Source: Planctomicrobium sp051465645 (GTDB lineage: Bacteria > Planctomycetota > Planctomycetia > Planctomycetales > Planctomycetaceae). Taken from it: a stretch of 64,000 bases of DNA. Below are positions 33,988 to 42,161 of this stretch, piece after piece. How positions within the stretch are numbered: the stretch's first letter is position 1; each line of letters begins with the position of its first letter. The notes below the pieces were generated by a model. It worked only from the letters and a program-made list of their open reading frames with translations, ran no database searches and had not been told where the DNA came from. The stretch is taken from NCBI RefSeq assembly GCF_051465645.1, contig NZ_CP195790.1:4960001-5024000 (forward strand), written 5' to 3'. A program made the position numbers and the translations under genes.

Positions 33988-34221
33988 ATGACTCGTCCAT
34001 CCACAAGAACCGTCACGCGATCTCACCCGGCACGCCCACCCGTTGCTGCGGCGATGGGAATCCTTGCTGGCTGCGCTGCGACACTCATTGGTGTCGCGAC
34101 TCAGCTTTCACCGGAAGTCATTTTGGTGCGTGCGGTTGTTGCAGGTGGTGTGACATTCGTACTCGCAGCGTTGCTGGTGGCATGGTGGCGATGTGTTACT
34201 CCACATGTCGAAGAGGAATAA
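33988..34221 (+). CDS. Small two-segment membrane protein between flhA and fliA
   Basis: The 77-residue product has a basic N-terminus (TRPSTRTVTRSHPARPP) and two hydrophobic segments, about 20-38 (AAMGILAGCAATLIGVATQL) and 45-68 (ILVRAVVAGGVTFVLAALLVAWW), then an acidic end. It sits where flhF and flhG are found in many other bacteria. I do not recognise a family. Its conserved-looking position and protein-like composition support a real gene; a flagellar accessory role is inference. Confidence 0.6.
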   Translation: MTRPSTRTVTRSHPARPPVAAAMGILAGCAATLIGVATQLSPEVILVRAVVAGGVTFVLAALLVAWWRCVTPHVEEE

Positions 34222-34336
34222 CGATGAACTCATGTCCGCATCATGATCGCGGATGAATTGGCAGCTGAACTGATTTCACGGGATTGTGCTACGTCGCAGA
34301 TTCCTCAAGTCACATTGTTAACGGGATACGGATTGC

Positions 34337-35092
34337 ATGGAAGCAGCCGTAAAAGCCTATCAATCTGTTTCACAAAGGAAGGTTCGCGATCACCTGATCG
34401 AGGATCACCTTCATTTTGTGCGCCATGTCTTGGGGCGGATCGTCTCAGGACTTCCGGGCTTCGTTGACAAAGACAATCTGGAATCAGCCGGTGTATTAGG
34501 TCTGGTTGAAGCAGCGGCCAGTTTTGATCCTGATCGAGGCGTTGCCTTCACAAGCTTCGCTTATCACCGCATTCGTGGTGCGATTCTGGATGAGCTGCGA
34601 AGGAACTGTTCCCTCCCACAGCATGTTCTGGAAACTTGGAATCAGGTTAAGCGAGCGTGGGAGCAACTCGGAGAATACGCGACGTCAGCGACAGTGGCTG
34701 CGGCGTGTCGGCTGAGTGAAGAAGTCGTCGAAGAGTGTATGACGGCCATGAGGTTTGCTCAGCCGGATCACTGGCAGGAATCACTGCACGATCATCATTT
34801 CGTCTCACGCGAAAGTGAAGAAGCACTCGACCGGCTCGAACTCGCTGATCAGCAGCGGATTCTGGCGGATGCAATTGAGCGCCTGCCGGATCGCCTCCGT
34901 GTCGTGCTCTCGCTGTATTACCTCGAAGACTTGCGCATGGCCGAAATTGCGCAGGTGGTCAATCTGTCAGAGTCTCGAGTTTCCCGGCTTCTGGCAGAAG
35001 CAGAATTGCAGATCAAGAACTATTTGAATCAACCGAAGACAGCTTCAAGCAAGGCCGTCGAGAAATCACGTCGTTCGTCCCGAAAGTCGTGA
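34337..35092 (+). CDS. fliA: Flagellar sigma factor, sigma-28 (FliA/WhiG) family
   Basis: The 251-residue protein shows sigma-70 region 2 (LESAGVLGLVEAAASFDPDR then FTSFAYHRIRGAILDELRR), region 3 (ATVAAACRLSEEVVEECM) and region 4 (RLPDRLRVVLSLYYLEDLRM then EIAQVVNLSESRVSRLLAEA). The combination and length are those of FliA. It would direct late flagellar and chemotaxis gene transcription. It follows flhA and the small membrane protein on the same strand. I see no flgM anti-sigma gene in the window. Confidence 0.93.
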   Translation: MEAAVKAYQSVSQRKVRDHLIEDHLHFVRHVLGRIVSGLPGFVDKDNLESAGVLGLVEAAASFDPDRGVAFTSFAYHRIRGAILDELRRNCSLPQHVLETWNQVKRAWEQLGEYATSATVAAACRLSEEVVEECMTAMRFAQPDHWQESLHDHHFVSRESEEALDRLELADQQRILADAIERLPDRLRVVLSLYYLEDLRMAEIAQVVNLSESRVSRLLAEAELQIKNYLNQPKTASSKAVEKSRRSSRKS

Positions 35093-35153
35093 TGCTGTTG
35101 GATGTGAAGTGAGACGCAGTGACATGCGTTGCAGAGTGAATTTAAGGTGATCA

Positions 35154-35396
35154 ATGAGTCGTATCCATGATGGCAGCCAGATTATATCAGCACAGAAAAT
35201 TCGTGTTGCTGATCACCCATTCGTCGTCTCCGGTCGTCAACATTCGAGTCATCAGCCGGTTGTCACTCTTCGTAGAGAAGGGGATGTCATCCGTGAAATT
35301 CAGATTCAGTGCGGGTGCGGTGAGGTCATTGTTCTCGACTGCGAGTATGGCGTGAATGTTGTCCCTCAATCGTTGTCTGGTGGACCGCGAGCGTAG
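35154..35396 (+). CDS. CGCGE-motif mini-protein downstream of fliA
   Basis: The 80-residue product follows a good AAGGTGAT ribosome site. After a polar N-terminus it has VVTLRREGDVIREIQIQCGC then GEVIVLDCEY: a beta-type segment with three Cys (CxC and a third six residues on) that could bind a metal. There is no signal peptide. I do not know a named family. Its location, 61 bases after fliA in the same orientation, suggests a flagellar-locus accessory protein. Confidence 0.65.
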   Translation: MSRIHDGSQIISAQKIRVADHPFVVSGRQHSSHQPVVTLRREGDVIREIQIQCGCGEVIVLDCEYGVNVVPQSLSGGPRA

Positions 35397-35561
35397 TGCG
35401 CTGTCCACTTTCGGATTTCGGGTTGCCGGGAGTATTTCACGGTTTGTTGGCTGCTCCTGTTTTGACTGTCGATCCCGAGATCTCAAGCGAGACGCAACAC
35501 TGGCTCGATTGTCTGAAGGAACGTGAGACGGAACTGTTCAACGGCTTTCGTTGGTGATGTT

Positions 35562-36332
35562 ATGTTGAATCAAATGTTATCACTCCTGTCGCCCGGTTCG
35601 CTTGCAAAGTCACTCCTTGTATTGACTCTGCTTGCAAGTACCGGCTGTCAACATACGCGTCTGTTCCAACCGGCAGGGGCCCGAACGGCAGCAACAAAAA
35701 GGACAGCGGTGGAAGAATCGGCTCACAAGCCTGTTGTTCCGCCTGCTTTAGCAGAAACGCCTGAAGACAGCACCCGCGTTCCAATGGGAACACCGGTGCA
35801 TTTACCACCTCCCGTTGTCGCTGAATCTGTAGCAGCGCCGACGGCAATCGCTCCGTCCCCTGGGTCATTCAGCCCTCCGATTACACAGGCTCCGGCTTTC
35901 CCTGAGGAAAAGCCGAGCGTGCAACAAAAGCAGGGGACTGCGAGTTCTGATTGGCAACCTGCATCGTGCCTTCCAGTTGACGCCGAATGGAAGAAGACAT
36001 TGGAAGCTCAGACGGCTTCAATGCAGCAGCGGTTGGAGTCACTTGAACAGGAGCTGACTGCCACCCGAACGACATTGGGACAGATGAATGAGACACTGGC
36101 GACATCGCAGGCGCATATCGTGAAACTCAATCAGGAGCTCTCACGATGGCAGGGAGAAACTCGTCGCCTTGAAGGGGATATGCTTCGACAGCAGCAGTCA
36201 GATCTGAAGTCACTGGACGAATTGACATCTGCTCTAAACGGGCTGCTTCAGAAACAACGGTCGACCCAAACGGGAGCGACTCAGGTAGGTGCGATTCCGG
36301 CTGAAGCCTCGCCGTCGGGAGTGACACAATGA
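35562..36332 (+). CDS. Putative lipoprotein with a proline-rich linker and a coiled coil
   Basis: ATG 35562 gives 256 residues with a lipoprotein signal ending LLASTGC (Cys near residue 29). The mature protein starts with a Pro/Ala-rich stretch of about 110 residues, then a coiled coil from about 145 to 235 with clear heptads (LEAQTASMQQRLESLEQELT and LNQELSRWQGETRRLEGDM), and a short Thr/Gly/Ala tail. It is probably anchored to a membrane and reaches across the periplasm. Its last four bases overlap the next gene (ATGA), so the two are coupled. No family recognised. Confidence 0.8.
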   Translation: MLNQMLSLLSPGSLAKSLLVLTLLASTGCQHTRLFQPAGARTAATKRTAVEESAHKPVVPPALAETPEDSTRVPMGTPVHLPPPVVAESVAAPTAIAPSPGSFSPPITQAPAFPEEKPSVQQKQGTASSDWQPASCLPVDAEWKKTLEAQTASMQQRLESLEQELTATRTTLGQMNETLATSQAHIVKLNQELSRWQGETRRLEGDMLRQQQSDLKSLDELTSALNGLLQKQRSTQTGATQVGAIPAEASPSGVTQ

Positions 36333-37135
36333 GCGACTTCTCGCATAAGTTCTCCCCTTCTCGACGCCATGTCCTGAAGTCACTGGCAGGTGGTTTGGCA
36401 ACAATCGCTGTACTGACTTCCGGGTGTCAGCAAATCTGGCGAAGAAAGAAATCCACCACACAGACTGCTGGGGAATCATGCAGTCATGAGAAGTTCAACG
36501 GGACGGAGATTCCCAGACGCTTCTTTGTTGCCTCTCGAAACGGTGACCGAGGCCGTGGGCCGGGAATGCAGTCTGGTGGTTCGATGGAGATGAGTGCTCC
36601 TCTAAACTTTGGTGTGACTGGCAGCCCGAATCCTTTCTTGGTTGAAGTGCTTGCCGCTTTCAACAGCAGGCCGAATTGCAACGCGATTCCGATTCCTCCG
36701 CATGTTCTTTATCAGTTCGATGGAGAGGGAACCGAGGGAGCGGTGATGTCTCTGCAAACGCACCCGGATCGGTTTGATCCAAATCCGTCGTTTGAAGAGG
36801 TGTTGGTTATTGATGTCGTTGAAGTCCAGCCTTACCGGCCCATGCGTTTGAGTGCGATTGTCGAGCGACGCAATGTCGCGGATGGCAGCCTGATCTCTCG
36901 AAAACATCAGACATGGAACGCCCCGAAAGACGATGAGCCTCAAGGGCCGAATCCTTTAAATCGCATTCTGTTGAACCATCCACCACCGCTGCATGAGGTG
37001 GAAGACAAGGAACTCGGCCGACTCAGCCCAATCGCATTCTATCGCAATGTTGCGAAGGAACTTGTCGACGGAGTGTTGGCAAGTCCTTATGGAATCCCTG
37101 CCGGAACCGTTGTCGAAGAAGTGGAACGCCACTAA
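36329..37135 (+). CDS. Putative lipoprotein with a twin-arginine-like signal, possible LpoB/CsgG-like fold
   Basis: The 268-residue product starts with SRRHVLKSLAGGLATIAVLTSGC, a signal holding both a twin-arginine pair and a lipobox-like TSGC (Cys33). The mature part has FLVEVLAAFNSRPNCNAIPI then FEEVLVIDVVEVQPYRPMRL and SAIVERRNVADGSLISRKHQTW. This alternation resembles the N-terminal fold of LpoB/CsgG/FlgT-type envelope proteins, and FlgT-type proteins occur at flagellar H-rings; this is inference, not an established match. It ends the plus flagellar arm and is coupled to the upstream lipoprotein gene. Confidence 0.7.
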   Translation: MSDFSHKFSPSRRHVLKSLAGGLATIAVLTSGCQQIWRRKKSTTQTAGESCSHEKFNGTEIPRRFFVASRNGDRGRGPGMQSGGSMEMSAPLNFGVTGSPNPFLVEVLAAFNSRPNCNAIPIPPHVLYQFDGEGTEGAVMSLQTHPDRFDPNPSFEEVLVIDVVEVQPYRPMRLSAIVERRNVADGSLISRKHQTWNAPKDDEPQGPNPLNRILLNHPPPLHEVEDKELGRLSPIAFYRNVAKELVDGVLASPYGIPAGTVVEEVERH

Positions 37136-37512
37136 ATACAGTTTGCGATTTGTTCGAGTCGAATGTCGAAAATCCTGATCTCTCTCAGAATGCTCAAGTC
37201 TGAATGGACCATGGGGGAGGTTTCTGGGATGATGGATTTCCAATTATTGAGTGACATGAGAGCACGCGGCTGTCTATTGACCGTTTCGATATGTGCTCTG
37301 ATGGCTGACGACGTGGGGTAGGCTTGGGTCTGGGCCGATCGCATCCAATAGTTCGTCACGTCAACGGATTGAGTTTGTCTTTCTTTCGTGCGGGTTTGAA
37401 TTGCTTTCTTGGGCTTGTGGCAGAGGATGGCCTCAGTAGGTGAATCTACGTCCGATGCATCAGAGCTGTCTGTCGAGCAGCGGTTCTGGTGTGGATTATG
37501 AAATTGTGACTG
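37136..37512 (+). other. Intergenic region, 377 bp, no gene supported
   Basis: It separates the last flagellar-arm gene from the kinase gene. An antisense frame (37132-37560) is open for 142 codons but runs into the kinase start, lacks a ribosome site and has the biased composition of a chance frame. No hairpin or promoter stood out. Confidence 0.6.
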
Positions 37513-38763
37513 ATGCCTGAATCTCTTCAACCTGACGATTCTGCTGATGCAGACGTTCAAGGGCTTCCACTCCGGTCTGGCTCCTCAGGGCGAGATGCGA
37601 TGGAAGAAATTGCATCGAAGTATCTGGACAACATCCGCGGCGGCAACAAGATCAGTCTGGACGACTTTCTCAAATCCTATCCTTCGAAGCTCGCAGCAGA
37701 GTTACGAGATTTTCTCCCCTTCGTCGGAGCGATGGAAGACTGGAAGGTGCAACGTGAATTCAAAGCCGTTCACCAGTCATTGCCTGACCAGTTTGAGCTG
37801 AAGCATCTCGGAGAGTTTCGTATTGTTCGAGAGATTGCACGAGGAGGAATGGGGGTCGTCTTCGAGGCAGAGCAGTCATCGCTGAGTCGACGAGTTGCGG
37901 TGAAGTTACTCCCGTGGCAGTTCCCGAAGAACTCAACCTGGGCCGATCAGTTCGTTCGAGAAGCCAGAATTGCAGCTCAGTTGCAGCATGCCCAGATTGT
38001 GCCGGTCTATAGTTTCGGTGAGCAGGACAGTCGCTTCTTCTATGTGATGCAGCTCATTGAAGGAGTCGGGCTGGATAAACTGATCGACAGATGGAAACGT
38101 GATCATGGAGTCGTGATGGTTGATGACCTGATCGATGAGTTCCATCCAGCGACCTTAGGAAACAACAATTCCAAGGCAAGTAAGCGAATGCTGCGGCATG
38201 ACTCCTGGCAGCAGATCGCGAAGATCGCCACGCAGGTTGTTGCTGCTCTGCGGTACGCGCATAAGCAGGGAACGCTTCATCGTGATATTAAGCCGGGTAA
38301 CCTGCTGTTTGATCGTCAGGGGAAGGTGTGGATTACCGACTTTGGTCTGGCGGTAGGGAATGAGACCGTCCTTTCAGATACAACAGGGGGAGTGTCTGGA
38401 ACCCTGCGATATATGCCACCGGAGCAGTTTCGTCGGGAAGGGGACAATCGGAGTGACCTCTATTCATTTGGAGCGACACTCTATGAGCTCTGTACGTTGC
38501 AACCTGCATTTCTGTCCAAAACTCGACAGGACCTTGTTCGGGAAATTGAACGAGGTCAGCCGCGTCCACCACGGCAGATCAATCCTGATATTCCAGCATC
38601 GTTGGAATACATCATTCAGAAGTCCCTGAAGAAATCCGTTGAAGAACGCTACCAGAACGCAGACCAGCTTTATGCAGATTTGCTGCGATTTATCAACGGG
38701 GATCAAGTCGGAGAGACCGGTTCGAGTTGGTGGTCGCGTCTTTTCTCAGGAGGCTCCAAGTAA
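37513..38763 (+). CDS. Serine/threonine protein kinase, cytosolic
   Basis: The 416-residue protein has an N-terminal helical region (about 30-95, including ISLDDFLKSYPSKLAAELRD) and a complete Hanks-type kinase domain: glycine loop RGGMGVV (110-116), Lys131 in VAVKLL, catalytic HRDIKPGN (256-263), DFG at 276-278 and a SGTLRYMPPEQF activation segment. The domain ends with SLEYIIQKSLKKSVEERYQN. No membrane segment follows, unlike many planctomycete kinases. The gene ends TAATG, its stop overlapping the start of a small membrane protein, so the partner may localise or be a target of the kinase. Confidence 0.95.
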   Translation: MPESLQPDDSADADVQGLPLRSGSSGRDAMEEIASKYLDNIRGGNKISLDDFLKSYPSKLAAELRDFLPFVGAMEDWKVQREFKAVHQSLPDQFELKHLGEFRIVREIARGGMGVVFEAEQSSLSRRVAVKLLPWQFPKNSTWADQFVREARIAAQLQHAQIVPVYSFGEQDSRFFYVMQLIEGVGLDKLIDRWKRDHGVVMVDDLIDEFHPATLGNNNSKASKRMLRHDSWQQIAKIATQVVAALRYAHKQGTLHRDIKPGNLLFDRQGKVWITDFGLAVGNETVLSDTTGGVSGTLRYMPPEQFRREGDNRSDLYSFGATLYELCTLQPAFLSKTRQDLVREIERGQPRPPRQINPDIPASLEYIIQKSLKKSVEERYQNADQLYADLLRFINGDQVGETGSSWWSRLFSGGSK

Positions 38764-39140
38764 TGTCCACTCGCGAGCAAGTGAGGGTCATCGGCCAGTT
38801 TTGTGTAGGAGCCATGCTGGGGGCACTGATCTGGGCTCTTTCTGAACCGTTGCTGGGGACGCCTGAACCTTGGGATGCGAACGTTCCCTTTTATTTGATT
38901 GCAGTCGCAGTGTCGGTATGTCTTTCGATGCTGATTCGCCCAAAGAGTTGGCCGGTGGCGGCGTTTGCTGTGTATCTCGGACAAGTTATTTACATCACGT
39001 GTTTCTATCATCCCCGGACTGCTATTATTCTGCCTGCGTGGATTTCAGTCGGAGTTTTCGGGCTGATTCCCAGTTTCCTGGGATGCTGCTTAGGTTGGTT
39101 GGTTGAAGGCTTATTTACAGGTAAGCGGAAGACGTTTTGA
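38763..39140 (+). CDS. Small multi-pass membrane protein coupled to the kinase
   Basis: The ATG at 38763 shares its A with the kinase stop and follows AGGAGG, the best ribosome site in this region. The 125-residue product has four hydrophobic segments (QFCVGAMLGALIWALSEPLL; FYLIAVAVSVCLSMLI; WPVAAFAVYLGQVIYITCFY; IILPAWISVGVFGLIPSFLGC). I do not recognise a family. The strong coupling says it is made in step with the kinase. Confidence 0.8.
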   Translation: MSTREQVRVIGQFCVGAMLGALIWALSEPLLGTPEPWDANVPFYLIAVAVSVCLSMLIRPKSWPVAAFAVYLGQVIYITCFYHPRTAIILPAWISVGVFGLIPSFLGCCLGWLVEGLFTGKRKTF

Positions 39141-39216
39141 TTCATCGTTAATAGATTGAGTTGATCTCATACTGGGTGATGGGATCGCTGAAGGCGTTGC
39201 AAGGAACGAGTGGGAA

Positions 39217-40023
39217 ATGGATTTTTTACAGCTGAAGGGGAAGACGATTCTCCTGTTGGGCGTCGCGAACAAGAAAAGTGTTGCCTGGCAGATTGCCAAA
39301 GTGCTGACTGAAGCTGGTGCCGATGTTCTGTACTCGGTGCGCAGTCCAGCGCGTCAGGAAAGTGTTCGCAAGCTGGTTGGTGATGCCCCGGTCTATGTCT
39401 GTGACGTCGAGCATCAGGATCAGATCGATGCGCTCCGGGAAGCGGTTGGGAAAGACCGAAAGCAAATTCACGGGATCGTGCATTCAATCGCGTTTGCTGA
39501 TTACTCCGCAGGCTGGCAGTCATTTCATGAAACTCCGCGCAGTGCGTTTCTGCAGGCGATTGATATCTCCTGCTTTTCGCTGCTCGCCGTCTCCAATGCA
39601 TTCAAGGATATGCTGGACCCTGAGAACGGGAGCGTGATCACCATCTCGATCTCAACAACCAGAATGGCTGCTGAGAACTATGGCTACATGGCGCCTGTCA
39701 AAGCAGCGTTGGATTCATCCGTCTGCTTTCTGGCGAAATCATTCAGCGAGTTTTCCAAGGTCCGCTTTAATGCAGTCTGTCCCGGTCTCCTGAAAACCTC
39801 GGCGTCAGCAGGAATCCCGGGGTATGTGGATTCCTATCTTTTTGCAGAGCAGGCGACTCTTCGAAAAGAAGCGCTGAAGACAGAGGAAGTCGCTAATGCG
39901 GCGGCGTTTCTGTTGAGCCCACGCTCTTCAGGGATCAATGCACAACGTCTGGTGCTCGATGCCGGAATGGAAGTGAACTACTTCGACAAGCGACTCGTCT
40001 CTCAGGCGATCAGCCAATCATAA
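39217..40023 (+). CDS. fabI: Enoyl-ACP reductase, FabI type
   Basis: The 268-residue protein begins MDFLQLKGKTILLLGVANKK SVAW-, the FabI nucleotide-binding start. It continues with an HSIAFA motif, SISTTRMAAENYGYMAPVKA with Tyr155 and Lys162 spaced Y-x6-K as in FabI (most SDRs use Y-x3-K), and FNAVCPGLLKTSASAGIPGY. The C-terminal part, EEVANAAAFLLSPRSSGI then NAQRLVLDAGMEVNY, closes the cofactor site. FabI reduces enoyl-ACP in the last step of each fatty-acid elongation round, using NADH. It stands alone, with a terminator after it. Confidence 0.93.
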   Translation: MDFLQLKGKTILLLGVANKKSVAWQIAKVLTEAGADVLYSVRSPARQESVRKLVGDAPVYVCDVEHQDQIDALREAVGKDRKQIHGIVHSIAFADYSAGWQSFHETPRSAFLQAIDISCFSLLAVSNAFKDMLDPENGSVITISISTTRMAAENYGYMAPVKAALDSSVCFLAKSFSEFSKVRFNAVCPGLLKTSASAGIPGYVDSYLFAEQATLRKEALKTEEVANAAAFLLSPRSSGINAQRLVLDAGMEVNYFDKRLVSQAISQS

Positions 40024-40058
40024 GAGACTTGCCATTGACTGCGCTGACAGGAATGAAA

Positions 40059-40094
40059 AAGGCGGGAACCGGTTAGGGACCCGCCTTCGTTTTT
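40059..40094. terminator. Bidirectional terminator between fabI and coaD
   Basis: AAGGCGGG (40059-40066) pairs with CCCGCCTT (40080-40087), preceded by five A and followed by CGTTTTT. The genes converge, and the A- and T-runs let it work both ways. Confidence 0.92.
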
Positions 40095-40119
40095 GTCTGA
40101 GATCGGAATGACTCGCGTA

Positions 40120-40641
40120 CTATTTACTGGGGACGCGAGTCACTTTCTCCAGGAGCGGTGTGACAACCTGCTTCGGCACGAACTTCAAGAGCTGTTGCAA
40201 AGTGGTGTCGCGACCCATCATTGCAATCTGTTTGATGAGCGTACTGGAGATGTGAGAGAACTGTTCGGACGCCATCAGGAAGACGGTTTCCAATTCTGCC
40301 GCCATCATGCGGTTGGCCAGTGCCATCGTGAATTCTGATTCAATGTCAGAAACCGTTCGCACTCCGCGGATCATGACTGACGCGTTGACCGAGTGCGCAA
40401 AGTCGACCGTCAAACCGGTGAAGCTTTCGACTCGAATGTTGGGGACATCGGCGAAGATCTCTCGCGCCATTTCTACACGCTCTTCGGCGTTGAATAGCGG
40501 TTTTTTGTCCGGGTTGACCCCGATCCCGACAATCAATTCGTCAAACAGCATCGCTCCGCGACGAGCAATGTCATCGTGGCCCCAGGTTAACGGGTCAAAA
40601 CTTCCGGCGTAGACCGCAACTCGGGGATTTCTGGTACTCAA
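40120..40641 (-). CDS. coaD: Pantetheine-phosphate adenylyltransferase
   Basis: The 173-residue protein has the nucleotidyltransferase motifs of CoaD: VAVYAGSFDPLTWGHDDIARR (with the T-x-G-H signature), GIGVNPDKKPLFNAEERVEM, MIRGVRTVSDIESEFTMALAN and the C-terminal FSHISSTLIKQIAMMGRD, where Lys replaces the Arg of the usual ISSTxxR. It makes dephospho-CoA, the fourth step from pantothenate to CoA. Only a TTG start fits: a TGA lies eight codons upstream in frame with no ATG or GTG between. It converges on fabI. Confidence 0.96.
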   Translation of the reverse strand: MSTRNPRVAVYAGSFDPLTWGHDDIARRGAMLFDELIVGIGVNPDKKPLFNAEERVEMAREIFADVPNIRVESFTGLTVDFAHSVNASVMIRGVRTVSDIESEFTMALANRMMAAELETVFLMASEQFSHISSTLIKQIAMMGRDTTLQQLLKFVPKQVVTPLLEKVTRVPSK

Positions 40642-40963
40642 AGTCGGCCATCCATTCCATACTCAAACAACAAAACTTCGACACGTTTGAGAACCGGTTG
40701 AGAGCAATTCTCGAAATCGTGTGGCGTTTCCGACATGCGGAGTTCAGACTTTACTCAATCGAAAAGTCTGCTGCGCGGCGACATGAGAGACCGGACTGGT
40801 CTCGCTTCTGACGTGGCCGCATTACAATCTTTTTCCCTGATGAAATCCAGCTTACCTGTGCCTGAAAGACGGACCGCAGTGTCTCACGAGGAAACACTGC
40901 GGTTCATGCCTGTCGCAATCATTTGAGTCAAGGTCAGCAAGACTTAATTACCAAGTCGCAAAA
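40642..40963 (-). other. Intergenic region, 322 bp, containing one dispersed repeat
   Basis: It lies between the 3' end of the ThuA gene and the start of coaD, both on the minus strand. Apart from the palindromic repeat at 40771-40804 I see nothing; the short plus-strand frame 40735-40926 reads through the repeat and is not credible. Confidence 0.6.
40771..40804 (-). repeat. Dispersed palindromic repeat
   Basis: On the minus strand it reads GAGACCAGTCCGGTCTCTCA then TG, followed by TCGCCGCG. The stem is AGACC/GGTCT. It matches the copies at 42999, 45046, 46328 and 57352 in the stem, the CTCATG end and the CCGCG tail. Here no stop codon is embedded; it lies about 160 bases past the ThuA gene. 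Confidence 0.7.
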
Positions 40964-41839
40964 CTACTGAGCAACAAAATTGCCAGCTTCGAAATCGCGT
41001 TTGGCCTTGGCTTCCTGCTCTGCTGACAACTCCGGGTTTGGAGTCGCGTTGACGTCGAAGTCACCGCGAATCCATTTGACTGCGGCAACGATTGAGTCGT
41101 GGTACGCCTTGTTTGACCAGGTCGTTTCGTTGTGCCCCAGGTTGTTGCAATAGACGCGACCTTCTCCGTAGTTCTTGATCCAGCAGACAGGAACGTGGTA
41201 ACCGTTCTTCAGCGGAATTGCGTTTTTCACCGGGCTCTTTGAATAATCCAGGCTCATCAGCACATGGCATTTCTTTGGCTGCCAGTGATTGTACATGTAG
41301 ATTTCTTCTTTCAGAGTGAACTCTTTTCCGAAAGACTTCGTCAGTGGATTTTCTGGATCATGATTGGTCAGAGTCACCTGAGTGCCTGAATTCCAAGGGT
41401 GGCTGAGGAAGGTTCCTCCGATCATGTCCCAGTACGGTTCGTAGTCTTTCAATGTGTCCATTGCTGAGTGGAACCCAAGGACTCCGTGACCCTTTTGGGT
41501 CAGCCATTCTTTGAAGAAGTAGTCGCGATTGGCCGGTGAAATCGGCAGGTCACCAGTGGTGTAGAACGCGACGATGTCGTAACGCTGCAGATTCTCTTTG
41601 GTGAAGTCTGCTTCACAGTCCTGTGTGCAGTCAACTTCGAACTCTTTGCTCGTTTCCCCCAATTGAGTCAGTGCAATTTCGGCAACAGACAAGGAATCGG
41701 ACCGTTTCACAGAACTGTGAACAAACCCTTTGCTCTGTGTGACGAACAGAATCCGGGTTTTTTTGTCTGCGGCATTTGCAGAAAGCTGTGGCAGGATCAA
41801 ACATGCCAGCAATGCCAGAACAATCCTTCGAGAAAGCAT
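40964..41839 (-). CDS. Secreted ThuA-domain protein
   Basis: The 291-residue protein has a signal peptide (MLSRRIVLALLACLILPQLS, cleavage near ANAAD) and a ThuA/glutamine-amidotransferase-like domain: RILFVTQSKGFVHSSVKR, RYDIVAFYTTGDLPISPANR, GHGVLGFHSAMDTLKDYEPY, the GGTFLSHPW motif and PVCWIKNYGEGRVYCNNLGH. ThuA domains occur in trehalose utilisation and in many planctomycete exported proteins, often with sugar metabolism; no activity is established. GAGG lies just before the ATG. It is a single-gene unit. Confidence 0.9.
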   Translation of the reverse strand: MLSRRIVLALLACLILPQLSANAADKKTRILFVTQSKGFVHSSVKRSDSLSVAEIALTQLGETSKEFEVDCTQDCEADFTKENLQRYDIVAFYTTGDLPISPANRDYFFKEWLTQKGHGVLGFHSAMDTLKDYEPYWDMIGGTFLSHPWNSGTQVTLTNHDPENPLTKSFGKEFTLKEEIYMYNHWQPKKCHVLMSLDYSKSPVKNAIPLKNGYHVPVCWIKNYGEGRVYCNNLGHNETTWSNKAYHDSIVAAVKWIRGDFDVNATPNPELSAEQEAKAKRDFEAGNFVAQ

Positions 41840-42161
41840 AGGTGCCTCGGGGGGTAAAACGTCGTATGTGCCAAACTAACAGTCGTTAGTGGCCGGAACA
41901 CGCATCAAGAGGACATTATAAGAGCTGCAGTGTCCGTCGCCAAACGGTTTTGCAACTTCCTGTCAGGTGCGTTTTCCATGTCTGTCAGTGCGGCTACACT
42001 AGGGAAACGTCCTCCTGTTTCAAGCAACGTTCTTTGCGACATTCAGCGACGTTTCAGCCTGACCGGTTCTGAGTTGGATTTCAGACCGTATTGTGCATCA
42101 ATGAATAGAAAAAGCCGGCCCCAGACAGTGGGGGTTCGGTCGATTCCTTCCGGATATTGCC
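41840..42161 (+). other. Intergenic region upstream of thiG, 322 bp
   Basis: It separates the divergent ThuA and thiG genes. I looked for a TPP riboswitch (conserved CTGAGA and the ACC-TTTGAACCTGAT region) and found none. The frame 41930-42262 overlaps thiG out of phase and is not supported. Confidence 0.6.

Noticed and set aside
37132..37560. Minus-strand frame of 142 codons overlapping the kinase start
   Set aside because: It lacks a ribosome site, overlaps a clear gene and has no recognisable features.
40735..40926. Short frame with the MRDRTGL peptide, also seen in minus frames at 42741-43019 and 44398-45066
   Set aside because: The shared peptide comes from the dispersed palindromic repeat being read in the same phase, not from related proteins.
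41880..42161. TPP riboswitch ahead of thiG
   Set aside because: The conserved CTGAGA and ACCTGAT segments of the TPP aptamer are not present.
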